Below the pieces are notes generated by a model. It was not told the origin of the DNA. It saw nothing but the letters and a program-made list of their open reading frames with translations, and ran no database searches. A DNA stretch of 6,447 nucleotides from Pseudomonadota bacterium (GTDB taxonomy: Bacteria > Pseudomonadota > Alphaproteobacteria > Rhizobiales > Beijerinckiaceae). A program made the translations under genes and the position numbers. Positions 4,989-6,447 of this stretch are shown one piece after another. Each line of letters opens with the position of its first letter. Position 1 is the first letter of the stretch. Where the stretch lies: positions 1 to 6,447 of the forward strand of contig JAEWKP010000303.1 of assembly GCA_023393655.1 (NCBI GenBank). Direction: 5' to 3'.

Positions 4989-6332
4989 GTGTCCCACGAC
5001 CATGCCCCCGTCCCCGTCACCGCCCGCGCAGGCGGCCCGCTGAAGGGCCGCGTCCGCGTGCCCGGCGACAAGTCGATCTCGCACCGGGCGATGATATTCG
5101 GCCTGCTGGCGATCGGCGAGACCAGGGTCACCGGCCTGCTCGAGGGCGAGGACGTGATGCGCACCGCCGCGGCGGCCCGCGCGCTCGGCGCCATCGTCCA
5201 TCACGACGGAGCGGGTGCCTGGCGCGTGCAGGGCGTCGGCGTCGGCGGCTTGCGCGAACCGGCCGAGGTTCTCGATTTCGGCAATGCCGGCACCGGCTCG
5301 CGCCTGATGATGGGCGTCTGCGGCTCGCACCCGATCACCACGACCTTCGACGGCGACGCCTCGCTGCGCAAGCGGCCGATGCGGCGCATCCTCGATCCGC
5401 TCGAGCAGATGGGCACCACCGTCGTCTCGCAGCAGGAGGGCGGCCGCGTGCCGCTGACCCTGCGCGGCCCGAAGGAGGCGATCCCGATCGTCTATCGTCC
5501 GCCGGTCGCCTCGGCGCAGATCAAGTCGGCCGTTCTGCTGGCCGCGCTCGCCGCGCCCGGCGAGACCACAGTGATCGAGGCGGAAGCGACCCGCGACCAC
5601 ACCGAGAAGATGCTGGCGCATTTCGGCGCCGAGATCACGGTGACGCAAGAGGGCGAACATGGCCGGCGCATCGTGCTGAAGGGCCAGCCGGAATTGAAGG
5701 CAGCCCCGATCGTCGTACCGGCGGACCCGTCCTCGGCCGCCTTCCCGCTGGTCGCGGGGCTGATCGTGTCGGGCTCGGACATCCTGATCGAGAGCGTGAT
5801 GACCAATCCGCTGCGCTCGGGCCTCCTGACCACGCTGCGCGAGATGGGCGCCGACATCACGATCGAGCGCGAGGCCAATGAGGGCGGCGAGACGGTCTGC
5901 GACCTGCGCGTGCGCGCCTCCGGCCTCAAGGGCGTGACGGTGCCGCCGGAGCGGGCGCCGGCGATGATCGACGAATATCCGGTGCTGGCGGTGGCCGCAT
6001 CCTTCGCCACCGGCACGACGCGGATGCGTGGCCTGCAGGAACTGCGCGTCAAGGAATCCGACCGCCTCGCCGCGGTCGAGGCCGGTCTCAAAGCCGCCGG
6101 CGTGACCTGCCGGATCGAGGGCGACGACCTGATCGTCGAGGGCTCGGGTGGTGGACCGGTGCGCGGCGGTGGACCGATCGCGACCCATCTCGACCACCGC
6201 ATCGCGATGAGCTTCCTGATCCTGGGGCTGGCGACAGAGCAGCCGGTCGTGGTCGATGACGGCGCCATGATCGCGACCAGCTTCCCCAGCTTCGTGTCCC
6301 TGATGAACGGGCTCGGAGGCCGGATCGGATGA
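4989..6332 (+). CDS. aroA: 3-Phosphoshikimate 1-carboxyvinyltransferase (EPSP synthase, class II-like)
   Basis: Joins shikimate-3-phosphate and phosphoenolpyruvate to give EPSP (EC 2.5.1.19), the sixth step of the shikimate pathway to chorismate and aromatic amino acids; cytoplasmic. The 447 residues are full length. Visible motifs: VPGDKSISHRA (24-34, Lys28), LDFGNAGTGSRL (95-106), RKRPMRR (127-133), SAQIK (175-179), TRDHTEKM (201-208), MIDEYP (326-331, catalytic Asp328), LRVKESDR (352-359) and LDHRIAMSF (401-409). Wording such as LLEGEDV, TRDHTEKML and ATHLDHRIAMSFL follows the Agrobacterium CP4-type class II enzymes closely, but Gly101 stands where CP4 has Ala100. The GTG at 4989 is chosen because it gives the MSHxxxPxPxTAR opening of relatives; the in-frame ATG at 4935 would add 18 poorly ordered residues. 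Neither has a clear ribosome site (a weak GAGA lies at 4976-4979). The stop overlaps the cmk start. Confidence 0.96.
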   Translation: MSHDHAPVPVTARAGGPLKGRVRVPGDKSISHRAMIFGLLAIGETRVTGLLEGEDVMRTAAAARALGAIVHHDGAGAWRVQGVGVGGLREPAEVLDFGNAGTGSRLMMGVCGSHPITTTFDGDASLRKRPMRRILDPLEQMGTTVVSQQEGGRVPLTLRGPKEAIPIVYRPPVASAQIKSAVLLAALAAPGETTVIEAEATRDHTEKMLAHFGAEITVTQEGEHGRRIVLKGQPELKAAPIVVPADPSSAAFPLVAGLIVSGSDILIESVMTNPLRSGLLTTLREMGADITIEREANEGGETVCDLRVRASGLKGVTVPPERAPAMIDEYPVLAVAASFATGTTRMRGLQELRVKESDRLAAVEAGLKAAGVTCRIEGDDLIVEGSGGGPVRGGGPIATHLDHRIAMSFLILGLATEQPVVVDDGAMIATSFPSFVSLMNGLGGRIG

Positions 6333-6447
6333 GCGCGGCGGCGCGGCCCGGCCGCCTCGTCATTGCCGTCGACGGCCCGGCCGCGTCCGGCAAGGGCACG
6401 CTCGCCCGCCGCCTCGCGGCGCATTACGGCCTGCCCTATCTCGATAC
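6329..6447 (+). CDS. cmk: Cytidylate kinase, 5' part (cut by window end)
   Basis: Phosphorylates CMP and dCMP with ATP (EC 2.7.4.25) in pyrimidine nucleotide supply; cytoplasmic. Only the first 39 codons are in the window. They read MSAAARPGRLVIAVDGPAAS and then GKGTLARRLAAHYGLPYLD. The P-loop GPAASGKGT is at residues 16-24, with Lys22 contacting ATP phosphates, and the ARRLAAHYGLPYLDT continuation is typical of bacterial CMP kinases. The ATG shares ATGA with the aroA stop codon, so translation is probably coupled. aroA followed by cmk (often then rpsA) is a common proteobacterial order. Confidence 0.93.
   Translation, partial: MSAAARPGRLVIAVDGPAASGKGTLARRLAAHYGLPYLD

Noticed and set aside
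4835..5881. Long plus-strand open frame covering the start of aroA
   Set aside because: It runs in another frame of aroA and becomes low-complexity Arg/Pro/Ala/Gly, typical of a shadow in GC-rich coding DNA. No family motif is visible.
4938..6197. 419-codon minus-strand open frame opposite aroA
   Set aside because: It is antisense to a clear AroA and rich in Arg/Ala/His/Gly without recognisable motifs. It is long only because stop codons are rare antisense to GC-rich genes.

Overview
This is a GC-rich chromosomal stretch from what is most likely an alphaproteobacterium of the Rhizobiales (Hyphomicrobiales), possibly Bosea-like. Three things point there: a FYDLN-acid (TIGR02300-type) protein divergent from an aroA-cmk pair with a tRNA-Ala beside it; an AroA that reads like the Agrobacterium CP4-type class II enzyme; and a small palindromic intergenic repeat with TAGAGC-type ends of a kind I recall from Rhizobiales genomes. 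The genus is inference; no database was searched.

Left part (1-3540). A complete arginase gene (81-1061, +) is followed by a Gfo/Idh/MocA-family oxidoreductase (1146-2291, +). The 84-base gap between them holds two hairpins that share an alternative pairing, an attenuator-like layout. The oxidoreductase converges on a PLP enzyme of the ACC deaminase/D-cysteine desulfhydrase family (2417-3427, -). The gap between these two genes is almost wholly filled by a compact repeat (about 2312-2421) whose end supplies the stop codon of the PLP gene.

Middle part (3541-4373). A 93-residue lysine/arginine-rich protein of unknown function (3541-3822, -) is set by a good ribosome binding site. About 310 bases without a credible gene follow, then tRNA-Ala(GGC) (4133-4208, -) with its CCA end encoded, and a 165-base spacer with three short hairpins.

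Right part (4374-6447). The acidic FYDLN protein (4374-4772, -, GTG start) is transcribed away from aroA (4989-6332, +), which makes EPSP in the shikimate pathway. aroA overlaps by ATGA with cmk (cytidylate kinase, 6329 to the window end), so the two are probably translationally coupled.

Most of the window is ordinary housekeeping and metabolic DNA. I see no CRISPR array, transposase, phage gene or toxin-antitoxin pair, and I do not claim a new system. The points most worth checking are the repeat that donates a stop codon, the possible attenuator after arginase, the altered active-site loops of the PLP enzyme, the lost zinc ligands of the FYDLN protein, and the Gly in AroA where CP4 has Ala100.
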